A stretch of DNA of 64,000 bases from Cyprinodon diabolis (lineage: Eukaryota; Chordata; Actinopteri; Cyprinodontiformes; Cyprinodontidae), in NCBI GenBank assembly GCA_030533445.1, contig CM060070.1:20836001-20900000 (forward strand). The letters run 5' to 3'. A model generated the notes under the pieces. The model saw only the letters and a program-made list of their open reading frames with translations, was not told the DNA's origin and ran no database searches. This document shows positions 9,345-19,780 of the stretch, piece after piece; positions within the stretch are counted from its first letter, which is position 1; each line of letters begins with the position of its first letter. A program made the position numbers and the translations under genes.

Positions 9345-11765
9345 CAAACTGTTTTCTCATCCCTCGTGGGGTGGTATGTGTCATCCTCAAGCTCGGGTCC
9401 TCTACCAGAGGCCTGGGAGTTTGAGGGTTCTGCGCAGTATCTTAGATGTTCCTAGGACTGCGCTCTTCTGGACAGAGACCTCTGATGTATTACCTGGGAT
9501 CTGCTGTAGCCACTCTCCCAGTTTGGGGGTCACAGCCCCCAGTGCTCCAATTACCACTGGCACCACTGCTGCTCTTACTTTCCACATCTTTTCTAGCTCC
9601 TCTTTCAGCCCTTGGTATCTCTCAAGCTTCTCGTGTTCTTTCTTCTTGATGTTGCTGTCGCTTGGGATTGCCACATCTATAACTACTGCCTTCTTCTGCT
9701 GTTTGTCGATCAACACGATGTCTGGTTGGTTAGCCATCACCTGTTTGTCAGTCTGGATCTTGAAGTCCCATAGGATCTTAGCTTGGTCATTCTCAACTAC
9801 CTTAGGAGGTGTCTTCCATTTTGACCTTGGGACTTCCAGCCCATACTCATGGCAGATGTTCCTGTACACTATGACAGCTACCTGGTTGTGGCGTTCCATG
9901 TATGCACTTCCTGCCTGCATTTTACACCCTGCTGTTATGTGCTGTATTGTTTCAGAGGCATCTTTGCACAGTCTGCATCGGGGGTCCTGCCTGGTGTGGT
10001 AGACCCTGGCCTCTATTGATCTTGTACTGAGTGCCTGTTCTTGTGCTGCCATGATTAGTGCCTCTGTGCTGTCCTTCAGTCCAGCCTTTTCCAGCCACTG
10101 GTAGGATTTTTTGATATCAGCCACTTCTTCTATTTGTCTGTGGTATACGCCGTGCAGCGGCTTGTCCCTCCATGATGGTTCTCCTTCCTCTATCTTGTCC
10201 TCACTTTCGGTTTTCTCCTGCCTGAGGTATTCACCAAGCCATTTGTCTTTGGGGGCCATCTTTCTGATGTACTCCTGGGTCTTAGTTGTTTCATCCTGGA
10301 CAGTGGTCTTGACACTCACTAGCCCTCTGCCTCCCTCGCTACGCTTGGTATACAGTCTCAGGGTGCTGGATTTGGGGTGGAACCCTCCATGCATTGTGAG
10401 GAGCTTTCTTGTCTTGATGTCAGTGGCCTCTATCTCCTCCTTTGGCCAGTTTATTATACTAGCGGGGAATCTGATGACTGGTAGGGCATATGTGTTGATG
10501 GCTTGGATCTTGTTTTTCCCATTCAGCTGACTTTTCAGGACCTGCCTTACTCTTTGTAGGTATTTAGCTGTGGCAGTCTTTCTTGCCATCTCCTCGTGGT
10601 TTCCGTTAGCCTGTGGCACCCCAAGGTATTTGTAGCTGTCCTGCACATCTGTAATGTGGCCTTCTGGTAGTTCAACCCCCTCGGTTCTGATCATCTTCCC
10701 TCTCTTTGAGACCATGCGACCGCACTTGTCCAGTCCGAATGACATCCCAATGTCGCTGCTGTAGATCCTGGTAGTGTGGATCAGTGAGTCGATGTCTCGC
10801 TCACTCCTGGCATACAGCTTGATGTCATCCATGTAGAGGAGGTGACTGATGATTGTTCCGCTTCGGAATTGTGATGATTTGGCTGAGGGGGTTCAGGCCT
10901 ATGCAGAACAGCAGCGGAGATAGTGCATCACCCTGGTATATGCCGCACTTGATGGTGACTTGTGCTATTGGCTTTGCATTGGCTTCCAGACTTGTTTTCC
11001 ACAGCTTCATTGAGTTCTTGATGAAGGCTATTAGTCCTGTTGATCTTGTACATTTCCAAGCATTCCAGTATCCATGTATGTGGCATTGAGTCATAGGCTT
11101 TCTTATAGTCATCCAGGCAGTGCACAGATTTGTCTGCCTGGTCTTACAGTCTTGAGTGACTGCTCTATCCACTAGTAGCTGGTGCTTGGCTCCTCTGGTG
11201 TTACTGCCTATTCCCTTCTGGGAAGGGTGCATGTATTGTGCCATGTTCCTATTCATCTTAGCCACTATGATGCCTGACAGGAGCTTCCATGTTGTACATA
11301 GGCAAGTTATTGGCCGGTAGTTGGATGGGGTTGTTCCCTTCAGGGGATCCTTCATGATCAGGATTGTCCGTCCTTGGGTTAACCATTCTGGGTGGGTCCC
11401 GTTCATCAGCAGTTGGTTCATTTGTGCTGCGAGGCGTGCATGAAGTGCGGTTAGTTTTTTCAGCCAGTAGGTGTGGATCATGTCAGGGCCTGGTGCTGTC
11501 CAGCTCTTCATACCTGCCGCTCTTTCTTGGACATATGCCGTTGTAACGGTTACTGGTTCTTGTTCTGTGAGATTGCTGTGATCTGTTCTAAGATCTTCTA
11601 GCCACTGAGCATTGGTGTTTTGGGATGCCTCCTTCTCCCATATGTTTCTGTTCAGTCTCAGCCCTGGGTGGATCTGATCTTGAATTACCCTGCCACTGTG
11701 AGTACACTTTGGATGGGTTGGTGGAGAACACCTGGTTTATTCTCCTGGCTTCTGCTTCTCCCTTG
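9345..11765 (-). mobile_element. R4/Dong-like LINE with restriction-like endonuclease
   Basis: A minus-strand non-LTR element whose endonuclease lies downstream of the RT and is of the restriction-like (PD-D) type, not the AP type. Its 3' end lies beside the AT microsatellite. At 11,765 it is cut off by the Gmr1-like LTR at its 5' side, and no continuation is seen beyond 17,340. The RT fingers/palm, the catalytic MDD box, a CCHC knuckle and the PD-D nuclease follow one another on the minus strand. This order is known for R2/R4/Dong-type LINEs, and Rex6 is the fish representative. Confidence 0.75.
9402..10832 (-). pseudogene. R4/Dong-like LINE ORF, RT palm to endonuclease
   Basis: 476 residues are open, starting at the catalytic box (MDDIKLYARS, residues 1-10). 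The thumb follows, then a CCHC-like knuckle (CRLC near residue 288 with HITAGC after it). The restriction-like endonuclease motif comes next: PDIVLIDKQQ, then VVIDVAIPSD about 14 residues on. These give the P-D...D catalytic core, and a K/R-rich EHEKLERYQ helix follows. The C-terminus (KLPGLW) ends at 9402. The upstream RT half lies in other frames at 10,825-11,768, so the element is not intact. This nuclease would cut target DNA to prime reverse transcription. Confidence 0.75.
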
Positions 11766-11768
11766 TGT
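10825..11768 (-). pseudogene. R4/Dong-like LINE RT, upstream half with frameshifts
   Basis: Fingers and palm of the same element: KSWTAPGPDMIHTYW, SNYRPITCL, then motif A (DYKKAYDSMPHTW) and the GIYQGDALSPLLF block. Motif A is in a different frame (10,928-11,125) from the sequences on either side, so two compensating shifts are needed. A third break near 10,860 separates this part from the MDD box. Further upstream, to 11,768, minus-strand residues such as EARRINQVFS continue the N-terminal domain until the LTR begins. Confidence 0.75.
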
Positions 11769-12157
11769 TACGTCCACCTGGCTTGTTTTGTGGGGTAACA
11801 TTAATGGAGACCACACGAGGATTTTTTGAGTTAATGAAAAATGAAATTTATTAAATTATATTAAGTAAAACCTAAAAAAGGATTACCTGAAATAAGAAGC
11901 CAAAACAGATTAATACAAAACCCATAACCAATTAGAAATAAACAAACGCAAAACAAACCTAACCAAACTCAGTCATAAGGTCCAAACCAAACCAACTGGA
12001 GTTCTGAAGAGGGAGAGGAGAAAAAAGCCTGCTGACTGCTGCAGCATGACAGCTTTTAAAGCAGCAGAGCACCAATCAGGGAAAAAACATAACACCTGCA
12101 GAAGGCCTGCCTCCAGGACCCTAAAAGAAAAAGCAGAGACCCACTGCAGCCGTAACA
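11766..12157 (-). repeat. 3' LTR of the Gmr1-like element (392 bp)
   Basis: The ends are TGTTACG...CGTAACA, a perfect 7-bp inverted end. The first 96 bases (plus-strand reading) recur at 17,245-17,340 with few differences. Just inside, at 12,158-12,175, the minus-strand polypurine tract (TTTTAAGGGGGGAGG) precedes it, confirming that this is the 3' LTR. Confidence 0.85.
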
Positions 12158-12208
12158 CCTCCCCCCTTAAAACAGAGGATCCCAACAAGGACCTCTGTAA
12201 CCATCTTG

Positions 12209-12730
12209 TTATTCTGGTCCATCAATGGCACGAGACAATGCATCAGCCAGTACGTTGTCAGTGCCTCGAATATGCCGAATATCAAGGTTGAAAGGTTGCA
12301 GAAATAAGGCCCATCTCATCAACCGCTGATTTGGACTCTGTAAGGAGTGCAAAAAGGTCAAAGGGTTATGATCTGAATTCACCACAACAGGAAACGCACC
12401 CCCGCCCACATACACATCAAAGTGCTGCAGTGCCCAAATAAGAGCCAAGGCCTCTTTCTCGATGGTTGAATAATTAAGCTGATGTTGATTAAACTTCCTA
12501 GAAAAGAAACAGACTGGATGGTCAATACCTTCCTCAGTCTGCAACAAAATGGCTCCCGCACCCACTTGACTTGCGTCAACCTGTACTTGGAATGGCCGAT
12601 CTAATCTTGGTGCAGACAAAACAGGTGCAGTGCTTAAGAGAAACTTGATGTTTTCTAAAGCCTTCTGACAGACTGAAGACCACTTAAACTGGACTTTAGC
12701 TTTTAATAGGTCGGTTAATGGAACCGCTGG
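12209..12730 (-). pseudogene. Gmr1-like RNase H domain
   Basis: The open part (12,619-12,209) encodes 136 residues of a Ty3/gypsy RNase H: VDASQVGAGAILL with the first catalytic Asp, the YSTIEKEALAL block with the catalytic Glu, SDHNPLTFL with an Asp, and the terminal NVLADALSR. About 35 residues linking it to the RT (KVQFKW, SAPRLDRPF) can be read upstream to about 12,730. It removes the RNA strand during reverse transcription. It ends 50 bp before the polypurine tract. Confidence 0.85.
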
Positions 12731-13135
12731 AAAGTGGCAGGTGCATTCCTAAGACCAAAACTCATTACAGTGTAAGAGTATAATCCAGATGGTACAATAA
12801 AGGAAGAAACCTCTTGGGCTCACGCAGACAAGGGTACTTGATAGTAACCTTTGAGCAAATCAAATTTACTCACATACTTCGCCGTTCCAACACGATCAAC
12901 TCAGTCATCCATCCGAGGAAGTGGGTAGGAGTCAGGTTTTGTAATGCTGTTCAATTTCCTGTAATCAGTACAGAATCTATAAGTACCGTCAGGTTTTTTT
13001 AACCAACAAACATGGTGAGGCCCAACTGGAACAAGATGGTTTAGCCAGGCCGTTGTCCAGCAAATACTGAATTTCTGTCTCCAAAAACTTGCTTTTCTCT
13101 GGATGAATACGATAAAAATGTTGACGGATGGGCTG
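12731..13135 (-). pseudogene. Gmr1-like RT remnant lacking the catalytic palm
   Basis: RT begins inside the preceding integrase frame (PIRQHFYRI, then [10 protein letters not shown] and [12 protein letters not shown]). It continues after an A-run frameshift near 12,995 as [16 protein letters not shown] and [14 protein letters not shown] follows at the usual Trp position near 12,900, then SKFDLLKGYYQVPLS and FGLRNAPATFQR. At about 12,740 the sequence jumps straight to PLTDLLKA, the linker to RNase H. The segment that should hold the YxDD catalytic box is absent. This is an internal deletion, so the copy cannot encode active polymerase. Confidence 0.8.
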
Positions 13136-14734
13136 CGCATCTTTCACATCAATATCAATATCAATTAAATTAGTACATGTTGGAGTGTCACTAAACAAAA
13201 CATGAAAATCCAAAATTAACTGCTTCAACTGCTCACTTCTTTCTGTAGACAAATGACTCAATAAAGTTTGTAAGTTAGACAATATCTCAGAGTTCTTAAG
13301 TCTTGGTTGAAACACAGCATCATCTGGAGTTTGCACATCCTCATCTAATCCTGCTGTGCAGCTCAAGTCTACTTTCACAGAAGCAGCAACTGCCTTCACA
13401 TCTTTTTCCTCCAGAGTATGATCAAAATAAGGCTTTAGTAAGTTTACATGGCACAGTTGAGTTGGTCTTTTACGGTCTGGGGTAGAAACCATGTAGTCTT
13501 GTTCAGACACCTGTCTCAACACAAAATATGGACCGTAAAAGTTTTGCCTGAAATGGTGAAGTAAGGCAAGCACCTTATCTCCTGGGTGAAACACTCTTCT
13601 TTCAGCTTTTTGGTCCAACCATCGTTTCATTTTTCTCTGACCCTTTTTAAGATTCTCAGAGGGTAGTTTGCCAGCCAAGAAAAGTCTGCGACGAAAACCA
13701 TTAATGTATTCAAACAAGTTTAATGGTGGATCAGAACTCTCCAAGTTCGATTTTAGAATAGCGAGAGGACCACGCACCTGATGTCCAAACACGAGTTCAT
13801 TCGGACTGAACCCTGTACTTTCTTGCACAACTTCACGAGCTGCCAGAAGAAGCCAAGGCAGACCTTCTTCCCAGTCTCTACTCAACTCTGTGCAGTATGC
13901 TCGCAACAATGCCTTCAGGGTTTGGTGAAAACGCTCTAGCCCCCCCTGGCTTTGAGCATGATAAGCACTGCTTTGTTGATGAACTACACCAAGTTGTTTC
14001 AAAATCTCAGCAAACATACGTGAAGTGAAGTTGGTTCCTCTGTCTGTCTGAATGGTCTTTGGAATTCCGAACACTGAAATGAAATTCGACAAAGCTTTGA
14101 CCACCGACTTTGTCATAATGGTTTTCAGAGCATAGGCTGCAGGATAACGAGTGCTTCTACACATAACTGTCAGCAAATACACAGATCCTGACTTTGAAGG
14201 AATCAGTGGGCCAACACAATCCACGATCAAGTATTCAAAAGGTTTACCAGCAGCCGGTATGGGAAAAAGTGGAGCTGGTTTCAAGGTCTGATTAGGTTTC
14301 CCAGTTAACTGGCAAGTGTGACAAGTTTTCACAAAATAAGCGACATCTTTTTTCAGACGTGGCCAATAAAAATGTTGTGAAACTCGATTATAAGTTTTAT
14401 TGACTCCTAAATGTCCAGACAATTCTCCATGAGCAGTTTTCAAAACAAGGTTTCTGAACTTGACTGGAACAACAACTTGATAAACTGGACCAACAATTTC
14501 CCTGTCACTATACGGCAACCATTTACGTACCAACAGATCTTTTTGTAGAAAATATCCACTTGACAGTTTTGTGTCCTGTTCAGCTGCCTGGACTTGGTCA
14601 AACAGAGCAGCTAAGGTTGTGTCCTCCCGCTGGACTGCAATCAACACAATGAGTGACAAAGGAACAGGAAGAGTTGGCAAACAGGCAGTCTTCTCAAGAA
14701 TCCTCCTTATCAGCCAAAGAACGAGTGATGGCAC
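13136..14734 (-). pseudogene. Gmr1-like integrase
   Basis: One long open frame (start 14,734, 581 residues, running into RT). Integrase features, in residues from 14,734: zinc-binding HHCC at H102, H108, C138 and C141; catalytic D172, D231 and E267, with 35 residues between the last two (DD35E); and a GPY/F module (FYGPYFVL, 399-406). It would join element cDNA to host DNA. RT starts near residue 535 in the same frame, downstream of integrase, which is the Gmr1-type order. The join with the protease frame near 14,700 needs a frameshift. Confidence 0.85.
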
Positions 14735-15352
14735 GAGTTACTGCACAAGCTGGAAAAGCCTCAGGAAAGTCTTGAGCACATACGTCTGACAAAGAAACGG
14801 ATGGACAAGCTCGGACCACTGGAGGGGGTGCAACATCTCGCCACACATGTCCACCTGCCAGATTGTTTCCTAGAATGAGAGATGCACCTTCCACAGGCAA
14901 AGAAGGACGAACAGCTATAGTTACCTCTCCTTGTACAAGTTCTGACTGCAAGTAGATCTTATGAAGAGGCACAGAGAAAGTCTCCAACCCAATACCTCTA
15001 ATTAAGACACTACAACCAGTATCAGATAAAAGAGAAAATGACAAAACAGATTCCAATATGAAAGATTCAGATGCTCCGGTGTCACGTAGAATCTTCACAG
15101 CCACTTTATTTGAACTGCCACTCAAAGAAACAAACCCATTTGTGATGAAAGGTGCATAGTCTTGTCCGACATCCTTCTCACAAATCTGGGGATCTGTAAC
15201 AGTCAGTTCTGAAAAAAACTTATAGTCAACAGGTGCAGCTAAAACAGTTGGTCTTACACTTTCAACTTTAGCTGGATGTGTAGACTCCACTGAATGCAAC
15301 TGTGAAACGCTGGCTAAAGCAACAGGTTTTTGATTAACTCGTTTACTCCTAG
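14694..15352 (-). pseudogene. Gmr1-like aspartic protease
   Basis: The open frame from the ATG at 15,299 encodes 201 residues. The aspartic protease active site DTGAS is at residues 73-77, with flap-like and C-terminal hydrophobic blocks (SLLSDTGCSVLIRGIG, GASLILGNNLAGG). The frame is also open upstream to the end of gag near 15,385, so the ATG is probably internal and the protease was originally read through from gag. It would process the gag-pol polyprotein. Confidence 0.8.
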
Positions 15353-15357
15353 CCGAT

Positions 15358-16614
15358 TTAATTTTGGTATTCAGAGGACACTCCTTTTTTCCAGTGTCCT
15401 ATCTGGCGACAATAGTTACAAACAGAGTCTGCTTTAGATTTCAATGTAGGTTCCACTCCAGTCTTACCAGATAACTGGTCATGATGAGATTCCTTAAAGC
15501 TATAGCTGCCTTTCCAATGGTAATCCCTCACAGTTTTATGGGTTAGAATATACTCATCTGCCAAGACAGCAGCTTTAGCAGCAGTTTTTACCTTTTGTTC
15601 GTTAACATATGTGGCAACCCGATCTGGAATAATGGTCTTGAACTGTTCCAACACCATCAAATCACAAAGGGATTCAAAGTCCTTCACACCTTCAGCTGAT
15701 AACCAACGATAAAACTGGGTGTTTAGCTGTCTGACTAGATCTGTATTTGTCTGTTTTTCAGCCTTCCTGCAGTTCCTAAATTGTTGCCTGTAATGTTCAG
15801 GAACCAGTTCATAAGCCTTCAAAACAGCTTCTTTAACAGATTTGTATACCTTTCTTTCAGCTGACGTTAATGAAACATAAGCTTCTTGGGCCTTACCCAC
15901 CAGCACACTTTGCAGCAGAATGGAACAATCGCGATCACCCCACTCATTGTCCTCTGCCATGTCTTCAAACAAAGAGAAAAACACATCAGGATCTTGTTCA
16001 TTAAACTTGGGTACCAGCTTCAACATGTTAACCAAGTTATGTCCTGAAAACCCATCACCACCTTGAGACAGATTAAAAGATCCACCACTTAACCTGCCCT
16101 CAGACCTCAACTTCAAGCGCTCAGCTTCCAAAGATAATTTCTTAACCTCCAACTCATGTGCTAACCTCTTTTCTTCTTGTTCATGCGCTAGCCTCTTTTC
16201 TTGTAAAGCTAGTTTTCTCTCCTCAAGCTCATGTGCTAGCCGCAATTTTTCCACCTCAAACTGCATTTCCATCTCAGTTCTCATAGATTGAAACTTTAAT
16301 TGAGACTCTTGAGATACCGTTGGACCTGACGAGTCATCATCCAACTTTGAAGCACCAGTTAAAGAATCTATGCCCCGGGAAGTTACATCTGACACATCAG
16401 CATCTGAAAGAGAAATAGCAAAGACATTTAGTTGTACAAGTTTGTCTTTTAAGAAACTCCTTAATTGAGGTTTTTTAAATCCTTTTGCAACTCCAAGGTC
16501 AATTTCAAAGTGTTCAGCTACTTGATGAATCTGCTCCTTAGTAAGCTTTTCCAACAGTTCTAAAGTTGGGGAATCCAAAAAAGAACCCACAGTATCCATT
16601 TTCAACAAAAACAA
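15358..16614 (-). pseudogene. Gmr1-like gag with coiled coil and SCAN-like domain
   Basis: 418 residues; the ATG at 16,599 (MDTVG) is as likely a start as the one at 16,614. Residues 105-172 are a charged coiled coil made of near-repeats of RLAHELEERK. Residues 270-360 match the SCAN pattern: RQQFR, then LNTQFYRWLSAEGV and LVLEQF-type DLMVLEQFKTIIP. It is established that vertebrate SCAN domains derive from Gmr1-like gag. The C-terminus has a zinc knuckle, C399-x2-C402-x4-H407, but its last Cys is lost to a one-base shift in an AAAAAA run at about 15,388. The next frame would supply the ECP. This could be a mutation or the site of programmed gag-pol shifting. Confidence 0.85.
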
Positions 16615-17225
16615 TCCAACAAACCAACCTAATCAGAAAACACCATTTTTTTTTTCTGTTTTATTTTCTTTTTTTTAACCAACAATCAGGAAGTGCATAG
16701 CTGGTACTAACCAAAGGCAAATCTCCATTTACCTACAGCTAACTAACCGATCAAAGCCCTGACTAACCTTAGCCTAGTCTTCAGGCTTTCCTCCAAGAGC
16801 CAAGGCACTTTAAGCACCAAGATACCGCTGGCAGCAAATCCCTTCAGGCCAAAACCTCTCAGGCAGCAAACCACGGCGGTGCCCTCAGCCCAGAATCCAG
16901 CCCAAAAATAACAAACTAAAATAATAAACAGGGTCGACTAAAATGGAGTTGCCAAATAATAAACACCAGATAGCACTTACCTGACACAAAACAAAGAGAC
17001 TTCTCTCTCCCCCCCCTCTAACAAAAGAGCAAAAATCCTCATGGACCTCCAACAACAGACATATGGAACACGACAAATGTCCAAAATCTAGTAAGGTTCC
17101 AAAGACCTTAAAGTAGCCCAAAATCCCACAAACAACCTGCAACACAGGAAAACCAAAATCAGGGGCTTGTAACTGCAACCCGAAGACCAACAATGAGGCC
17201 AATTAAGCATAATTAGTCCACATGA

Positions 17226-17244
17226 ATCGGACAAGCCCCCACAA
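17226..17244 (-). other. Primer-binding site resembling tRNA-Pro complement
   Basis: Directly inside the 5' LTR, the minus strand reads TTGTGGGGGCTTGTCCGAT. The core TGGGGGCTTGTCCG matches the 3' end complement of tRNA-Pro (TGGGGGCTCGTCCG) with one difference. The position and the 2-3 base spacer after the LTR are as expected for first-strand priming. Confidence 0.65.
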
Positions 17245-17340
17245 TGTTACGTCCACCTGGCTTGTTTGGTGGGGTAACATTAATGGAGACCACACGAGGA
17301 TTTTCTGAGTTAATGAAAAATGAAATTTATTAAATTATAT
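17245..17340 (-). repeat. Truncated 5' LTR of the Gmr1-like element
   Basis: 96 bases match the left end of the 11,766 LTR, including GTTACGTCCACCTGGCTTG. The match stops in an AT-rich spot at about 17,340, where unrelated sequence begins. About three quarters of this LTR, its upstream (U3) part, is missing. Confidence 0.8.
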
Positions 17341-17560
17341 TTATAAATATATGTATAAATATTAGTGCGCATGCCCAACATTTCGTCGCCTATTTTTGCT
17401 TTGGTACCACAGCGCCACTTACAGGCCTGGCATACATTTTGCAGCGTTTTCATGCATTCGTGTGGACGATCACATTTATTTTACGTCTCCGTCTTTACGA
17501 CAAACGTTCTGGAAAATATTAGCATTTCGTGTTCGTTTTGACTTCGAGTAGACGGGGCCT
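17341..17560. mobile_element. Probable fragment of a hAT-type MITE end
   Basis: The words GTGTGGACGATCACATTTAT, GCAGCGTTTTCATGCATTCG and GAGTAGACGGGGCCT resemble the end of a common fish DNA-transposon family. GGGGCCT at 17,554-17,560 would be the terminus, directly abutting the L2 copy. The other end is not seen. This rests on my memory of such repeats, not on a paired inverted repeat in the window. Confidence 0.35.
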
Positions 17561-18588
17561 CTATCTACTCCCACTTGGCTCCATTCTTAGGAAACATGGC
17601 ATTTCCTTTCACTGTTATGCTGATGACAGCCAGATGTACGTCCCCCTCAAAAAGGCTGATTCCTACTCTGTTGAACCACTGTTAAAGTGTTTACATGACC
17701 TTAAAGCTTGGATGTCTTTAAATTTTCTGAATTTTAATGAAGAAAAGACAGAAGTCATGGTCTTTGGTGGCACATCTGTGACCCCCCCCCCCCCCCCCCC
17801 CCCGTAGTTGATCTCGGTTCTCTAGCGCAATATTAGAAACCAATTGTAAGAAATCTTGGGGTAAAAGTGGACTCAGACCTTAAATTTGATAGCCAGATAA
17901 AAGCTGTAGTGAAATCTAGCTTTTTCCAGCTAAGGCAGCTGGCAAAGATCAAACCAGTCCTTCAGAGACAGCACTTTGAGACAGTAATCCACGCCTTTGT
18001 GACCACTCGGCTGGATTACTGTTATGCACTTTATGTGGGGATTGCTGGGTCCTCAATTGCTCGTCTTCAACTGGTTCAAAATGCTGCTGCACGTCTTTTA
18101 ACTGGCACAGGCAAGTACGAGCACATTTCACCTATTTTAGCTTCACTCCACTGGCTGCCCATCCATTTTAGGATTCATTTTAAAATTCTTTTATTTACTT
18201 TTAAAGCCTTGAGTGCCTAAAGCAAGGCTTAAGCTCAGAGGGGATCGAGCGTTTTCTGTTGCAGCTCCAAAACTTTGGAATGCATTGCCGCTGCACATTA
18301 GACAGGCCACCTCTCTGTCTCATTTTAAAACTCTTCTTAAAACCCACCTCTTTTCTTTGGCTTTTAACACCATGTAGAGTATTGATTTTATGTACACATG
18401 TTGATTTTATGTACACATGTTGATTTTATGTATACACATGCATATTTTTATCCTGTGCGGGCAGTGTTTTTATTTTATTTTATTTACTTTTATTTATTTT
18501 AGTTATTTTATCTTTTTGTGCAGCACTTTGGAAACCTTGTGTTTATTTAAACCGTGCTATATAAATAACGTGGATTGGATTGGATTGT
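17561..18588 (+). mobile_element. Second L2-type LINE copy, decayed
   Basis: Begins mid-RT (LGSILRKHGISFHCYADD) and keeps the YADD box (about 17,613-17,624). It passes a C homopolymer at 17,781-17,803, continues in another frame (17,867-18,220: FVTTRLDYCYALY, NAAARLL, ASLHWLPI), and loses a segment before RAFSVAAPKLWNALP. It ends in a 3' UTR with a short ACATGTTGATTTTATGT duplication (18,391-18,435) and a (GGATT)n tail. It is a different L2 lineage from the 7.6-kb copy: LGSILRKHGI is not matched closely and the tail differs. Confidence 0.85.
17781..17803. repeat. C homopolymer inside the LINE frame
   Basis: About 23 consecutive C residues (CCC codons) lie where the LINE normally has a short Pro/Val turn before VDLGSL. 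It may be slippage expansion or an assembly artefact. Confidence 0.9.
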
Positions 18589-19671
18589 AACCCTAATCCC
18601 CTCATCTCTCTTGGTTTATGTAAATGGTAGGCTCTGAAAAAGGTACAAAAATTTAGGCAGACACCATTTTAATGGCGTTTATGCGGCCCATCTTTGAGAG
18701 TGGGAGTGTTCTCCATTTTTTGAACCAAATTTTCTAATAGAGAAAAAAATAACCAAATAATGGAGGGTCAAAGTCAGCCTTAATAGTTCAAAGTTTGCAG
18801 AGAATGACTGAATCACTTGAGTCAATGAGCCCAAACAGGCAACAAAATGCAGAGAAGACACATTAGTGGAGGGATGACTCAAACACTAAGCAGTTAGGGC
18901 AATATGACAGAAAATATGTCAGAAAAAAAGACTAAAAAAGAAAGGTAATCTGGCGTAGTCAATATTAGATAAACGACAATATCAGTTATTTCACCTGCTG
19001 GGGATTCCAACCTACAGAGTTGACGTATGGAGACATTAAAGCCCAGATGACTAAAACCTAGAGCTGTGAGCAATAAAGTATGTCTTGCAGCTTTAATATT
19101 CAAGCTGCTTTGGGGGTTGTAAAGGCAAAATTAAAACATCCAGAATCTCAAACAGATCAGTAGAGAGCTGTGGGTGGTACATTTATCTGTGGGTAAATTG
19201 TTACTCAGTTGTTAGTCACCTTAAAAGAAAACTAGACAGTTGTGTTTTTAAACCCTATAGACTTGCTCCTTTTAATCATATTTCCCCATCAATCATGTTG
19301 TATCCATTTCAAATTCTTTGTTTTCCTGTTGATATAGCACATAAAACAGCCAACAGAGGAGATTTAGATATTTTTAGGCCAAACAAACTGCTGCTTTGTT
19401 CCGGGATTTGATCTCAAGGTTGTGTCATTCCTCACACTGCATTAACACTAGAAAGCCCAGAGATATGAGAATTTTCGTCAGCCTCCAGTCCCCCCAACAG
19501 TACTTCCCAACTCATGAATCCCTTTTCAGATGTAAATGCCCCACTAGCTCTGTCATTGGAGAGCCATTCCAGCCCCTTTAGATTTGGCTTTAGCTCAAGC
19601 CTCACTCTTTAGTGTTTTACCTGAGAGCAGGGGGGAAAAAAAATCGTATTTGTAATTAATTATAACTAGAT
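18589..19671. other. Spacer without recognised gene
   Basis: No domain or paired terminal repeat was found. The stretch near 19,440-19,600 (ACACTAGAAAGCCCAGAG onward) is GC-richer and may be an old transposon end, but I could not find a partner. Confidence 0.4.
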
Positions 19672-19780
19672 CTATGTCATCAGTGTCACCAACACCAGAA
19701 TGATTCCACACAGCTGAGCCACCAGCGCAGCGATCAGACGATAACTGATCTGTATGACAATAGCTGCATGAGCTGGAATT
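19672..19780 (-). CDS. Candidate exon 3: C-terminal transmembrane helix
   Basis: After a strong acceptor (TTTCCCTCTCTGCAG) the frame encodes 35 residues ending in TAG. They are dominated by a hydrophobic helix (LIAALVAQLCGIILVLVTLM) preceded by IPAHAAIVIQISYR. The helix ends one residue before the stop, so the protein would have almost no cytosolic tail, or could be GPI-type processed. Confidence 0.4.

Larger units (their letters stand above)
11766..17340 (-). mobile_element. Gmr1-like Ty3/gypsy LTR retrotransposon, decayed
   Basis: A minus-strand LTR element of about 5.6 kb. In transcript order: truncated 5' LTR (17,340-17,245), tRNA-Pro-like primer site, gag with a SCAN-like segment, aspartic protease, integrase, reverse transcriptase, RNase H, polypurine tract and 3' LTR (12,157-11,766). 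Integrase lies before RT. This is the unusual order known for the vertebrate Gmr1 clade, not standard gypsy. It inserted in the R4/Dong-like LINE on its left side (flank CCTTG). The right LTR breaks after 96 bp, so no target duplication can be checked. Several frameshifts and an RT deletion make it inactive. Confidence 0.85.

Noticed and set aside
9376..10002. 208-codon plus-strand frame opposite the R4/Dong-like LINE
   Set aside because: It is the antisense shadow of the minus-strand nuclease and CCHC coding region, which has clear motifs. The plus frame has none.
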